Position numbers and translations under genes: made by a program. DNA of 64,000 bases from Helicoverpa zea (taxonomy: Eukaryota; Arthropoda; Insecta; Lepidoptera; Noctuidae): positions 2,110,501 through 2,174,500 of the forward strand of contig NC_061456.1 of NCBI RefSeq assembly GCF_022581195.2, read 5' to 3'. The notes under the pieces were generated by a model that saw nothing but the letters and a program-made list of their open reading frames with translations, did not search any database and was not told the DNA's origin. This document shows, piece by piece, positions 21,944-33,551 of the stretch. How positions within the stretch are numbered: position 1 is the stretch's first letter; every line of letters starts with the position of its first letter.

Positions 21944-21983
21944 CTATGCAAATAAAGATCTATTCTATTCTATTCTATTCTAC
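21944..21983 (+). repeat. LINE 3' tail, pentanucleotide TTCTA repeats
   Basis: An AATAAA at about 21951 is followed by about four and a half copies of TTCTA. Such short tandem tails mark the 3' end of many CR1/Jockey-type LINEs and are made by template slippage during insertion. Confidence 0.8.
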
Positions 21984-22220
21984 CAATTAATATGAAAATT
22001 ATGAACAGTTAATCAAAATTGTTGCATAATAGTCCGAAAATACTCAGCCAACCTCGACCCAGTTGTGTCTCGTTAAAACCAGGGCATAAAGTTCCTACGA
22101 CCTTTGATTTAATGCCATCTATCGGAGTGGATTATGACTGCAACTAATAGTGTTGCTAGATTGGATTTTCAAAATAGTATAGTAGAAAAAATCGTACAGT
22201 CCTGAGTAAAATATATAAAT

Positions 22221-22405
22221 AACTAGCTTATGTCGGTGGTTTCACCCGCGTCCCATGACAACTTCTGCACGAACCAGAAAAAAAGCCTATAACCTTCCAT
22301 GATAAATGGGCTATATTAATAGACTTTTTCCAATCGGGCCAGTAGTTTCTGAGATAAGCGCTCTCAAACAAAAACAAACAAACTCTTTAGCTCTATTATT
22401 TGTAA
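22221..22405 (+). repeat. Dispersed lepidopteran repeat, plus-strand copy
   Basis: It starts ctagcttatgtcggtggttt, then cacccgcgtcccatgacaac. It has the phrases gataaatgggctat and ccagtagtttctgagat and ends in a run of acaaacaaac. It matches the copies at 13676, 27200 and 27900 in order and phrasing. It has no coding potential and is probably a Helitron-like or other non-autonomous element. Confidence 0.65.
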
Positions 22406-23258
22406 CTAGTTTTTTTGCTAGCCTTTAACCAAAATACAGGTGTCTGGGGGTGTTCTAAAAAGGTAATTTCCCGCCAAATAGGACGGCTGCTATAATTTTC
22501 TGACACCCTTGAAATAATGTTCACATGAATTGGAATTAACTGTAAGTTTGGAGATTTAGGGAATGATAAATGGAGGGATTAAATGTGGCAATGGTTTAAA
22601 TAAATGGGTTTAAACTTTACCTTGGTTAGTTAGGAATAGGATGGCCTTTTCTAACTAAAGAAATAACAGAGCACACACAGGAAAAATCTAAAATTGCCTA
22701 CAGCTTTTCAATCCGAAGCAAGTACTTAATGATTACTTTAGATGTAAATAATTTTGACTTATTTCCAAAGATAACATGAACATACATATATGAAAAATAT
22801 CATACAGTTTACCTAACAAACAAACAAGTTTAAGTAGCCATAAGCTCACACTTTTACAAAACATCAGAGCACACTGCACACATTTCTAAAGAAAATTAGT
22901 CACAACATACCCTATTCATTACACATTTGGCCAATAAAAGAGTGCTGACAGTACATCTCTTCACAAACAAGTGCCCTAATGAGTGCCAAAATTATCCAAA
23001 ATCGTAAGCTTGGTAAATATGTGGGCGTCACTGAAAACCACAGACGTGTAAGCTCTTTAATCAATTCCTATTCATATTTGTATAAATAACTGGCTGTGAC
23101 GCTCGGTTTCATTCGTGTATTGGTTGTAAACAGCTTATTACTGTCTCGGGGTTCATTTAGGGGGTTCAATTTGCATAGTATTGTAAACAAACAAATTCAC
23201 TTTCACACCCACTTTTTATTAATGATAGTTAGGACTAGAGGTGCCTACAATCCGAATC
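22406..23258. other. Intronic DNA with nothing recognised
   Basis: AT-rich sequence between the dispersed repeat and the Harbinger element. No domains, RNA genes or clear repeats were seen. Confidence 0.5.
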
Positions 23259-23759
23259 TAACTGCCACACTCAGAATGGATACTTAAATTAGTCCTAACG
23301 AGTCCTTAACTAATTATCATTAAATCTGTTAATGAACGATACATCCCAGAGACGAAATTTAAGGGTTCATTAGTTAATGACAGCTTTAAGTATCCGTAGG
23401 GCAGAGTATCGTCAAATTGTCTTTGATAAATGCTTATCGATAAACGAAAGATGTAGCCGCACCTTAAAATGTGAAATTATTAAGTAGCAAAAACTGTTAT
23501 TTAAATACATTAAAACCTTGTATATCAACAATAGAAATAAGAATTTGTTAATTTCGGCAACGTTTTTACGTAAAAACACCTATTTTCATGTAAATGATAT
23601 AAAGTACATGGAAACTTTTTTCTGGTATCACTGTCAATATTGTACTGTCAGTGTCAAGGTTACGTTTAAAATTCTTGTTCCGTTAACCGTCACGAAAGAA
23701 AAGTGTGTGGAAAAGTGTGATAAGCTCTGAAATAAATAGCTTTATCTTAACATATTATC

Positions 23760-24052
23760 ATGGTAAGTTTTGTTTCTATGTACATTAGTAGCTGCACATA
23801 TGTATTTGAAGAATTTAACTTGTGCTTGTTTCATTTTAGGAGTCTTCAGGAACAAGAGCCCCACGCAAACGTGTGGCTAATTTCACGGCGGACGAAAAAG
23901 CTTTGTTAGCACAATTAGATAAAAAGAGACCAATCGTGGAATCTAAAATAACAGATGGCAAGTCAGTCGCCAAGAAACAAGCAGCATGGGATAGTATAAA
24001 TCAGGAATCAATCACCAACTTCCAGACTACGGGCTGCTTTGTGAAAGTTTAA
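23760..24052 (+). pseudogene. Harbinger Myb/SANT-like DNA-binding protein, truncated
   Basis: Exon 1 would be only the ATG at 23760-23762, directly followed by gtaagt. A cattttag acceptor ends at 23839 and exon 2 starts GAG. The joined reading begins MESSGTRAPRKRVANFTADE, then KALLAQLD and KKQAAWDSI. This is like the N-terminal helices of the Myb/SANT-like accessory protein of Harbinger elements. It then loses similarity and stops at TAA 24050-24052, far short of a full family member. The family protein helps the transposase bind the element ends and enter the nucleus. Confidence 0.65.
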
Positions 24053-24201
24053 GAAAACCCTCGAGAGACCTCGAGCACAGCAGCCGCGCTTGCGACCACT
24101 AGACCAACAAGGCAGTCAAATAAACTTTGTACTACATAATTGTTCAACAATTAAAAAAGTATTCGTCTTATTTTATGGATTTTTATTTATTAAAAATTAT
24201 A

Positions 24202-24855
24202 TTATGAGAAAAACCTATCAACTATAGATGGTCGCACCAAAAATCCATTGCTGTTGGTTGTGCTTTCACGCCTTTCACTCATAAGGATAACATCATTATT
24301 CTCAATATGAGGAGATTCCCAGTTCATTGGAACCAAATCATCAACCTGTAAAGAAATATTATGCAGTGTCGCACAAGCACATATAACAGCCACAACTGTA
24401 TCCATCTATGCCCATTCCAAGTTGGAGACAAGGAAACCTTCTTTTCCAAATGCCAAAGCGTCTTTCCACAGTATTCCACATTATATTTTATTTGGCTTCT
24501 GTTGTAGTTTTCTTGTGCAGTTGAATTTGGTGATAAAAACGGCGCCAGTAGCACATTGCTAACTGCATACCCGCTGTCCCCTAAAGTTATCCCTTTTAAC
24601 ACACCAGTATTCAGTCTTTGTTTAATTGCACTGCTGTTATAAATAAAACTATCATGGGTACTGCCAGGCCACCGGGCTACTAGATCATAACATTCCAAGT
24701 TTGTCCCAGTGACTGCTTGAACATTGATAGAAAAATACCCTTTTATATTCCTATAGACTTCTAATGTTACTCCTCCTGGGCTTCTTATTTGGCCCCACTA
24801 CTCTAAACCTTCTGGTATAGTCTACAAAATCAATAAAGTCAAGCAAATCACTCAT
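24202..24855 (-). pseudogene. HARBI1-type transposase, frameshifted and internally deleted
   Basis: On the minus strand, ATG at 24855 opens a short N-terminal piece (MSDLLDFIDFVDYTRRF). The reading then changes frame near 24785 to GGVTLEVYRNIKGYFSINVQ, then ARWPGSTHDSFIYN and LGDSGYAVSNVLLAPFL, hallmark blocks of the DDE_Tnp_4 nuclease. A second frame change near 24400 leads to CACATLHNISLQ, the usual late block. A family protein is about 350 residues or more; here much of the N-terminal half is missing. It is not functional. Confidence 0.85.
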
Positions 24856-25153
24856 CTTTACTTTATTGTTAAAACATTCCTATTCCTGAGACTTTTTAAA
24901 ATATTTTATTTACTTTTATAACCTTAAACATAAATGTCAAAATCAATCATTAGAAAGTTAAGTAAAGGTTTTGCTGTACTTAACTTTAATTGTCATTAAG
25001 GGATGCTAACGGATCATTAATTGTCTCTGAGAGTGAGCTTTTTTAAATCTATACTAAGGAGCCACTTAAGTAACCATTAACTGACTCTGAGTGTGGCAGT
25101 AAGTTATTTTAAATTATTTTCGCTTGTAAATTATGTAGCATAATATTAAGAAG

Positions 25154-25240
25154 CTAGGGATCGGTCTCCCAGTCTAACTGGATGCAACCTGAGTACCAAT
25201 GTTTTGAAAGGAGCCAATGCCTATCTGGCATATAGCTTAC
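25154..25240 (-). mobile_element. 3' fragment of the (GAT)n-tailed SINE, minus strand
   Basis: The complement reads gcctatct, then ggctccttt, aacattggtactcaggttgc and atccagttagactgggagac. This is the 3' half of the SINE at 28314 in the reverse direction. Only the distal part is retained. Confidence 0.7.
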
Positions 25241-27199
25241 GATATTCCTTATTTATGCTATGAAAGTATATAAAGAATTTTTAAAAGCTAACTGGTGATC
25301 TATACAGATTTACGCGTTCAAGCAAGCAAACTAATCAGCTTGATAGGTGTATATATACATAGGTGTAGGCACTTGAAAGATAAATGTATTTTTGAAATCA
25401 TCATAATGGTAACTGATGAAGCATTATGAATATGAAGTGCTTTCTTCTGTTTGTATATCAATGATTATAGGTCAGTAGTACAGTATAATAATAGTATTTA
25501 TAAATGAATAACAACTGAATTGGTGTATAGAAGATAATTTTAGTATTCATTTGCCTTAATTTATGAGTTGAGTTTATGGAACTAATTTTGAGAGCAAGTT
25601 TTGAAACTTGAAATTAAAATACTAGTAATGCAGTATGAAGTCCTAATTTTCCAAGAGGTGGGTATAAAAGCACTTCACAATCCCGCGATCTGAGTTAAAA
25701 ATACACGCTATAGTATACCTATTTATCTTTAGTAATAAAATATTAAGTCTTAATTATAAAGTATACCTCACAAGCAGCATTGCTTGATGAAAAATAGCTG
25801 TTTTGAATTACCTAGGTGCTGACTTTCCACAAATAATATTATTATCAAACCACAACGCTACTCAATTCTTATATTCCTGAAACCACAACTTCCTTTTACT
25901 TACTATTATTGCTTTACCACAAGATCCAAACTCACTCACACAAACTCAAAATACACACACATACTTACGTACCTACCACTCTTTTACGACGGGATGTATT
26001 CCCGAAATTTAACTCTTTTCTCTTTGAAAATTCTAATTTATGGGCCCCCGATGTTCTTTTGTCTTTTATTTAAAGCTTTATTTTTTCTTCATCTATAGTT
26101 TTAATAGGTTTTTCTTTGATACCGTCCGTCATATGTTTTTGTTTTGTATTTTGAATGTCACATCTCTTTGAGGTGACTGTATGATTTAATTATTTCTTTC
26201 TTGGAATTTGATGATTTATAAGTAAACTAGGAATATAATTACCTTATTGTCTGATAAACGTCCTTTCTTTGCTTTTGATTCGATTATTTTCGATTGATTA
26301 ATCGAGTTGAAAAGCATAATTACATGCATCTAAATGAGAACGTCCTTCTTTTTTGAAAGTCGGTTAAAATATCTGTAACTTACATGTAACGGTTAACCAG
26401 AGCAAACAATTTAACATAAACAAACAAAAATAACCAGTGGTATTAGTAAATGTTTTGTGTTAAACAATAACAGCGTTTCTCCAAAAATATCTAGTTCTGG
26501 CTTTTGTTTCGGTTTAAATGTATTTTTATGAAAACTGAACAAATCTTCTTTATCCATTGAGCATTAAAAGCAAAAGTGTCTTTTATTTATAGAATACTCT
26601 TAATACAAGCCTCCTTTTAAGATGTGGATGCCGTGTAGGAAAAAAATCAATGCTTTATCGCTACTGTAACCCAACTGTAATTCTTCAGTCGCCCTATGCC
26701 ACTTAGAGCTACAGGAGCCCTTTCAAACAGTTCTGAAGCCCCTCTGTCAAAGACCAGTCTACAAGAGACTTTCTCTTTTCCGTATCCATCATGAAAAATA
26801 TACCAATCCAAACCTATTATGTTATATGGTAATATGTACCTATCTATTTTCTTCTTCTTTCTCACACTACTTGTCAGTCCAATACGCCGCCAAAGCGAGA
26901 GCACGGCCGGATGCGCTCATGAGGTCCTGCCGCGAGCAAGTTTCAGGGCACAGTGGACATGCGTTGAGGTGGGACATGGTACCTATCTATACTTACTACC
27001 CACAACACCGTACTACTAAAACATTTATTTATAAACCACTCTCCCTAGCGTAGGCAGGCACATTATTTTAAGACGTCCCTAATTGTCAGTACTGTCCACC
27101 CCCTTTTGCAGCACCGTACATTATACCGTCACTTGTTCGTACAACATTTCTGAACTGAGCCAAAACATCATACCATTTTTCATGCTGACCAATAAATCT
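25241..27199. other. Intronic DNA with only weak repeat traces
   Basis: Mostly AT-rich. A block near 26640-26810 has a phrase (cctctgtcaaag) shared with 29698-29709 and may be a degraded repeat. A phrase tttgaaagtcggttaaaat near 26354 resembles the end of the TTAACCGACTTCC element family. No gene was supported. Confidence 0.45.
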
Positions 27200-27383
27200 A
27201 TACTCATATTATAAAGCTGTAAAGTTTGTTTGTTTGTCTGCTTCTTTGAACGCGAAAAACTCAGGAACTAATGGTCCAATTTGAAAAATTATTTCAGTGT
27301 TACATAGCCCATTTATCGAAGAAGGTATCGTGCAGAAGTTCTAATGAGATGCGTGTGAAACCGCTGGCAGAAGCTAGTCTTTA
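27200..27383 (-). repeat. Dispersed lepidopteran repeat, minus-strand copy
   Basis: On the minus strand it reads ctagcttctgccagcggttt then cacacgcatctcat, followed by ataaatgggctatgtaacac, then a ccattagttcctgag block and an acaaacaaac end. It is close to the 22221 copy and the best preserved of the group apart from that one. Confidence 0.65.
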
Positions 27384-27665
27384 TATACGTCTAAATGAAA
27401 TTATCTATAACCTTTCTATTTTTCTTCGCGATTCGTTGTGCTAAAATTAGACAGTTACCGTTGCCAACCCGTACAGAAAAAGTTACATTAATTCTTAGAA
27501 GTTCAAACTAAGGAGGTATTCGTATTTTTATATCAAAGCTGGGTTTATTTTTAGCTTTTGTACGGGAGTCTTTCAATGTCGTTGACCAATCTTGCCTGTT
27601 CTTATAATCCTTCGCACCAGAAAACCTTTGCGGTATAAAAGTATCAACTTTTAAAAGAGGTGTAC

Positions 27666-27684
27666 AATGAATGAATGAATGAAT
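27666..27684. repeat. (ATGA)n microsatellite
   Basis: Four to five copies of the tetranucleotide ATGA. It has no other feature. Confidence 0.8.
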
Positions 27685-27884
27685 GCTTCTAAATTCATGC
27701 GCAAACGAATTTTTTATTCAGCACACGACACTAATTCTGCAAGATTGCGTACTCTTTATTCTATTTCAAAAATCAGGAACTCACTTACGTCTGTTATATT
27801 GAAATGCAACAAAATAATTTCGTAGACAGTAGCCGAGATTGCTTATGTAAAAGAAGTGACTGTTTTCAAAATGTATATAACTAT

Positions 27885-28012
27885 GAGACTTGCCGTAACT
27901 TCTGCCGGATTTTCTTCCCACGCCGACTTAAAATGTCGCCAGATGATAATATAGCTTCCCAACAGTGAAAGAATTTCTCAAATGAGTTCAGTAGTTTCGG
28001 AGACATTAGGAT
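27885..28012 (+). repeat. Dispersed lepidopteran repeat, degraded copy
   Basis: The order of phrases (ccgtaacttctgccg, atatagcttcccaacagtg, aaagaatttctcaaatgag, ttcagtagtttcggagacat) follows the family at 22221, but with many changes and no clear ends. Confidence 0.5.
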
Positions 28013-28313
28013 TAAACACAACATACACAGAAATAAATCCCTTATGATGAATGTAGGATGCTAAATAACAAGCCGCTGATAAGTTAAAGGTCCAAATAAT
28101 TATAAAATATTGCCTAAACAGCCATTCATAACTAACAATAATGAAATAATCTTCGACCCCACGATGTGCCAAATGGCACTGGCAAGAACCACATTCGATC
28201 AGATCAGAATTAATTAAATGATAACACTATTGTGAACGTTTTGATTAATTATTGATTTATGGATGTGGAATAAATCTTTTTAGATTTACAAGTATTTATT
28301 GCTGTATACAAGT

Positions 28314-28689
28314 CGCGGTGGCTCGGTGGGTAAAGGACTGATCTACCAAGTATGAGTATGCCTTCGATTCTAGGTCAGGCAAGTACTAATGCAACTTTTC
28401 TAAGTCTGTATGTTCTAAGTACGTCTTGGACACCAAGGACCATGTTTCAGAGGGTATGAGGGTCCCGACTGTCATTTGAACATCTTTGGCAGTCGTTACG
28501 GGTAGTCAGAAGCCAGTAAATCTGACAACCAGTCTTACCAAAGGGTATTGGGTTGCTCGGGTTACTGGGTTGAGGAGGTCAGATAGGCAGTCGCTCCTTG
28601 TAAAACACTGGTACTCAGCAACATCCGGTTACACTGGAAGCCGACCCCAACATAGTTGAAAAAAGTCTAGGCAGATGATGATGACTTAG
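28314..28689 (+). mobile_element. tRNA-derived SINE, full length, with target duplications
   Basis: A 24-bp direct repeat, aagtatttattgc(t/a)gta(t/a)acaagt, flanks the element at 28290-28313 and 28690-28713 with two mismatches, proving retrotransposition. The head carries cggtggctcggtgggtaaag (A-box-like) and cgattctaggtc (a worn B box). The tail is (gatgat)n. Related copies in this window are at 25154 (minus), 39537 (3' part) and 40729. It is a pol III-type non-coding element that depends on a LINE partner, probably one with a (GAT)n tail. Confidence 0.88.
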
Positions 28690-28713
28690 AAGTATTTATT
28701 GCAGTAAACAAGT

Positions 28714-31126
28714 TTGGACAAGCGGATGTTTGTGAAGGAATCGCTGGATTGTGTGACGACGGTACTAAGTGGGCGGGAAATGAAAGATGCATTTAGCTTT
28801 TACGTTGGCGATGACACAACTTTAAGCCCATTCCTGATACGATGCGTATTTTTATAACATTCTTTTCATATATTGTCATTTTCTTAATTCAAATTGCCTG
28901 ATTTTACTGGTACTTTCGGGAAAAAAGCCTAAAATATTTCACAATTTCGACGTCTTAAAAATGTGACAGAGAAATTACGTTCACGTGGGATTTCCAATTC
29001 ATCTTTGAAGGAAAATAAATGTTGTTTTTGTCTCGAATAGATTTGGTTTTTGATTATTATTGGCCTGAGCGAAATTAACAGAGCAGACTGTGGTTTCGAA
29101 ATTGATTGGTGCGAATCTTTAATAGCTATCGTAAAATATCGTGGTATGCAATGATAATTACGTTTCTGGTCTAGATAGAAGCTATTTTATGTCTTCAACT
29201 CCATTTTCCCCAAAACATGACGTAATTTAACACCATCATTATGCTTTATAATTTCTTCCGAAAAACAAATTCTAAAATGGAACTCACTCATCAGCAACAG
29301 TCATAGATTTCCCGCCAATCTTTAACGTCATCAAACCTACCATCATTGCAATAGAACCAATTCAAAGGGCGTTCGCCCAGGTGTAAAATATCGGAAACGT
29401 AACCAAAAGCATTATAAAAATAGCCCAATGAATGAAGTAGCTTCGACCAAGACCTTGCTTCGAAGGTTCAGTGAAGACATCGACCGTATGTCTAGACGAA
29501 TGAAGGTAACTCACGCGGAAGCTAGCAAGCGAAAACTATGCGGGAATGTATGCATAGAGGATACTGAATCATTCATAATTTCTGCTGCAAGTAAAATGTA
29601 AACATTTTGCTCTGGATTTTATTTAACACTTGCGTTTTCCTTCAGGTTTACTCTGGTTGTAGAAATTCATGTGATATCATCAAATGGCGCCTCTGTCCCT
29701 CTGTCAAAGGGAAGATCCTATACTGGCTAAAACCCACTCATGTTCATTCTGGAGCCCTATATGTACCAGGCCCGCGGTAACTCTTTCGAACAAAAAAAAA
29801 TGAATGTAGGGTTAATGAGTTTCAGTTAATATCCATACAACAACATTATTCGTGTAAGGAGATTCAGACTTTGCGTCATAAAAACGTAATAGACAGTCCA
29901 AGTTATTTTAGTATTCAAAACGTTTATAAGGAACTGAATCACACATAATTTTAGTTGCAGTTGTTCGGTAAACATCCACGCGTTTAACATATCTATGAGA
30001 AAGCTTTGCATGAATCGTGAACGAAAGAAAAGTTTGGAACCTCTGAGATTTTACTAGATTTCCGACTAACATTCTCCCGAGTACAGTGCAAAATTTAGTC
30101 GGCCGATAGTTTGTTGGGACTGATTTATGAGCTCATAAATCAGTATGAAGAAGACTAGAAGTACGTACATTGCAAAGATCAGGAATTTAGCTGATATCGA
30201 ACTGACTGAAAACTTGTACTGGAAACAAGATTTTCTTAAAAAAAAAAAAAATACCAAGCATCTGGTCAACTGTTGGACGACTATTTAATTTTCAGTCTGT
30301 AGGTACTCTCAGTCGTAAATATTCCTAGAATTTTCCTCATGATCAAGTAGTTAACAAATGACGAATACCCCATTTATTTTTCAATCGTGTGTGATGCAGA
30401 AATAAATTTAGTGGCTGTATAAACAAAATTGATTGTTATAGGTATTTTATTTGGGCTACATAATATCTTGTTTTATTTTAACAGCTGTTTTCATGAAATT
30501 TACAATTACTATAATAAATCAAATAGGTCATTAATTTCTTATTAATCCGTTAAAGTCTTGTCTGTAATCAGGATTCTTTTTTGGATCAAACTTTGTCTTA
30601 ATAAATATACTCTGAAGTGCAAAATCCAAGACATAAAATATTAATTTCGCTTTTTTAACCACATAATATTTTGCAAGTAATGTAAATAAGTTTAAAAAAA
30701 AGAATAGAATTTCGTAAAAAGAATTATTAGATAAATTCATTCATAGAGACCTTTTTTCTTAGCTATTTTTGTTTTATTTGTAATGATACTACACACTACA
30801 CATTAACAATAAATTAAAAATAACTGAAGTAATTAAAAAAATCCTGGTAATTATTTTAGTACCTACGACTAGCAACTGGGTATTTAAAACACACCCACGT
30901 CTTTTTAACTCGAAATGTTAATAGTTCAAACGCGATCCGTCAATACGGCCGTCAAAACAAGCTTTTAGTTAAGAAAACTACTAAAGAATATAAAATAAAC
31001 GCTGTCGTTAAGATGTAGCAATTTCTTGGTTTATTGTTTTAACTAATGGTGTATTGCTATTGTTATAAAAGTTACCAATGTCTTCAATAATCCCCATGTC
31101 AAAATGGCGTATCGTCATGGTGATAG
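28714..31126. other. Intronic DNA with nothing recognised apart from a palindrome
   Basis: AT-rich, no coding signal. It contains a perfect 24-bp palindrome at 30120-30143 (listed separately) and a possible old repeat near 29690-29790. Confidence 0.5.
30120..30143. repeat. Perfect 24-bp palindrome
   Basis: The sequence CTGATTTATGAG is followed directly by its own reverse complement. There is no neighbouring gene feature; it could be a protein-binding site or chance. Confidence 0.7.
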
Positions 31127-31129
31127 TAA

Positions 31130-32253
31130 GGGATTGTTCACACCAAACGTATTGTCCGCCGCTGACTGTGAGTATACTCACAGTCGGCCTCAGTGTGAAC
31201 GTCGACTCAATCTGCAGTACGCGTACTCACCAAGCCGACAATAGGCTATAGCGTACGATGCGCTACATGTGTGAACAAAAGAATACGCTCGTGTAGGTTC
31301 ACACTAGATGCGTACGCTGAGCGGCCTGCTCGTAGTATATTATAAACGATCTCTGAGATCACTCGTGGTTCCCATACGATAAAACTAGTGTATTTTTTAA
31401 AAAAATCGGACGTTTACTGATATTTCAATGAAATGATGCGCATTCAGATAGTTGCCATTTGCGAAGCTCTAGAGGAAGACGAAAATAATAAAAAGAAGAG
31501 ATTGTGGGTACATCCCTTAAATTTGAAGAGATGTTTTCTTGGTCAATTTCATACTTTATATTTCGAATATAGACTTTATCCAAATAAGTTCAAGAAATAT
31601 TTTCGTATGACAGTAAAAACATTCGATGAGTTACTATCTTTAATACGTATAAGTTTATATAAAAGGGACACTAATTATCGACGTGCTATTCAGCCAGAAG
31701 AAAGATTGACAATTACTTTAAGGTAAGAGGAAAACAACTTATACTGTAATCAACACTTATTTATTATAATCAAATCAATCACGTTTAAACAATTGCGAAA
31801 AGAACAATGTCAGACGTCCATAGTAACTTAGGCTCAATAAAAATATTTCATGTACAGTGAAAATTCTTACAGTTTCTTGTGTAGTTTCCCGCTGATCCCC
31901 CCAAAGGATTGTTCCCCCCAAAAAATCCCCCGTGGGCAGAAAATACCCCCAAATTTGGGGGGAATCCCCCCAATCTGGCATCACTGCGCGGCGGTGCGGA
32001 CGCGGCGGAGCGGCGGTGCGTACGCGGCGGAGCGGCGCTATTCGGCAACTGCGTCCGCGTAGCCAATCCGCGTCCGCCGTGCATAGTCGCGTAGTAAAAT
32101 AATCGGCTACTGAGAGTCAGCTACAACAGACGACGTAACAGCGTATAGTCGGTTCGGTGTGAACGACAATTTCAATATATATGGAAAAGCAATAAACTGC
32201 GTAACGCGCGCTCACAGTCAGCGGCGGACAATACGTTTGGTGTGAACGATGCC
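31130..32253. mobile_element. PIF/Harbinger transposon, internally deleted, long TIRs
   Basis: The 43-bp terminal inverted repeats (31130-31172 and 32211-32253) differ at two positions; they begin GG(G/C)AT(T/C)GTTCACACC. The target duplication is TAA on both sides (31127-31129, 32254-32256). The left end continues into a 22-bp perfect palindrome (31164-31185). Inside are the N-terminal exon of a transposase (31433-31721) and a GC-rich block (31890-32080) with G/C runs and a tandem cggcggagcgg unit. The near-identical repeats suggest a fairly recent insertion. Confidence 0.92.
31433..31721 (+). pseudogene. HARBI1-type transposase, N-terminal exon only
   Basis: The frame begins MMRIQIVAICEALEEDENN and continues RLWVHPLNLKRCFLGQFHTL and YFRMTVKTFDELLSLI. 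It ends AIQPEERLTITLR before a gtaaga donor at about 31722. This is the N-terminal helical part of PIF/Harbinger transposases. The catalytic DDE part is absent, so the copy is defective and needs a partner element. Confidence 0.85.
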
Positions 32254-32256
32254 TAA

Positions 32257-33551
32257 TGAACGGTGGTACTTATGGCCTTTTTACTCAGGATCGTATGAAG
32301 GAATTTATAAAAAAAACGTTATTTGCTAATTTACAATATTTAAATGCTTAAAAGGAAGACTAACTGTTTCGTCCGATTTCATAATGTGTCCCTCGGTGTG
32401 AACTTCAAATCATAAAATTATGAATGTTTCAATACCTAAATTACTTCATTTATTAAACGTGTGACTAAATTATTCATAATTATATTAATTCATTTATAAC
32501 TGGTTCTCGTTTCGTGTTTAAACCCAAATGTCTAGATTATTTCCTGTAACAAAAAAGTTCAATAAACTAAGATAGTTTAGATAGTTCAGCTCAGTTTACC
32601 ACTATTATTAATAAAGCATAACTTAGTGTGAAAGTAGAGTTGTCAGTTAACAAAGCTACATTATAGGTACGTCATTAAAAACATCAATGGTTATAAAATA
32701 TGCAGGAGTATTGACGCTTAACTATACTACACAAATATAGACGGCTTAGTTAAGTTAGGTATCTTGTAGGTCGTCTTCATGTAGGGCGCCTTTTCTGCCC
32801 AAGACAACAGTTTGGGCGGAAATGTAAAAAAAACAAGTACTTTTCTCTCCCGGTCAATTTGAGTGCTTCATATTTGTGATTGGTAAGTTGCATTGCAAAA
32901 TTTTCATTTTCATATTTCGGTCCTTTCTGAATGAAACCCAAATGAATGGACCTTAGATACGTGCCAGCTAATCATTTAATTAACTGATCGTTATCACGTA
33001 ATTTATCATTTATACACTTTGTACTCCGCACGCGTTGTTTATTCGGTCCTATCAAAACAACGTGTCAGAAGTTAACGATGAGCATCAATAAAATTAATCT
33101 GTGTCAAACGCATCAATTATAACGCCAACCAGTTTGCGCTGCATAAACATCAAAGCTTAATTATGCATTTATAGGTCGGAATACGCGTAAAACTGTAATT
33201 AATCCCGCATTGCCTATTTGTAATGTCGGTTTCTAATAGCTTTGTAAGCTCCCTCTCGTATTGATATTTCGCGCTCACCGGCATATCGCTTACAAGCAGG
33301 GAAGGATAGCAGCGGATCTTGGATAGGAAAAAGCGCGGTTTCAAGTCGCCATAGTTCGGAAACGCCGCCCGCGCACCTGCCCTCTCCGTCACTCTTCCAA
33401 ATTTAAATCCCAAACTCCCCCCACCGTCCCGAGCGCTAAACATTCTGGAATAATTCCTGCGATTCGGCCACCGTTGCTCGCCATTCGAATTCGGGTCGCG
33501 ACCGCGTCCGGTGATATCGTATCTTCTTAACGAACAACCCCGACTAGTGCC
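32257..33551. other. Upstream region of the Lmpt 33.5-kb alternative first exon
   Basis: The stretch up to 33330 is AT-rich with nothing recognised. From about 33330 to 33551 it becomes markedly GC/CpG-rich, as expected of a promoter and 5'UTR before the ATG at 33552. No TATA box or initiator could be assigned with confidence. Confidence 0.5.

Larger units (their letters stand above)
16840..21983 (+). mobile_element. Apparently full-length two-ORF LINE (non-LTR retrotransposon)
   Basis: The element contains ORF1 (17485-18786) and ORF2 (18743-21643), both uninterrupted, followed by an AT-rich 3'UTR and a tail of TTCTA repeats at about 21960-21982. The 5' border is uncertain. I place it near 16840, where a 17-bp unit (accaggggtcggtgagg) occurs twice in tandem. 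The ORF2 layout (AP-type endonuclease then reverse transcriptase) and an ORF1 with an SGNH-hydrolase-like fold point to the CR1/Jockey group. I could not identify target-site duplications. It lies in the Lmpt LIM1-LIM2 intron, same orientation as the gene. Confidence 0.88.
23262..25099. mobile_element. PIF/Harbinger transposon, inactive copy with both gene types
   Basis: The terminal repeats are CTGCCACACTCAGA (23262-23275) and its exact complement TCTGAGTGTGGCAG (25086-25099). They are flanked by TAA on both sides (23259-23261 and 25100-25102), the 3-bp target duplication typical of PIF/Harbinger. The element carries a plus-strand SANT/Myb-like ORF and a convergent minus-strand HARBI1-type transposase, the usual two-gene layout. 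Both are broken, so it cannot move by itself. It sits inside the Lmpt intron. Confidence 0.92.
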
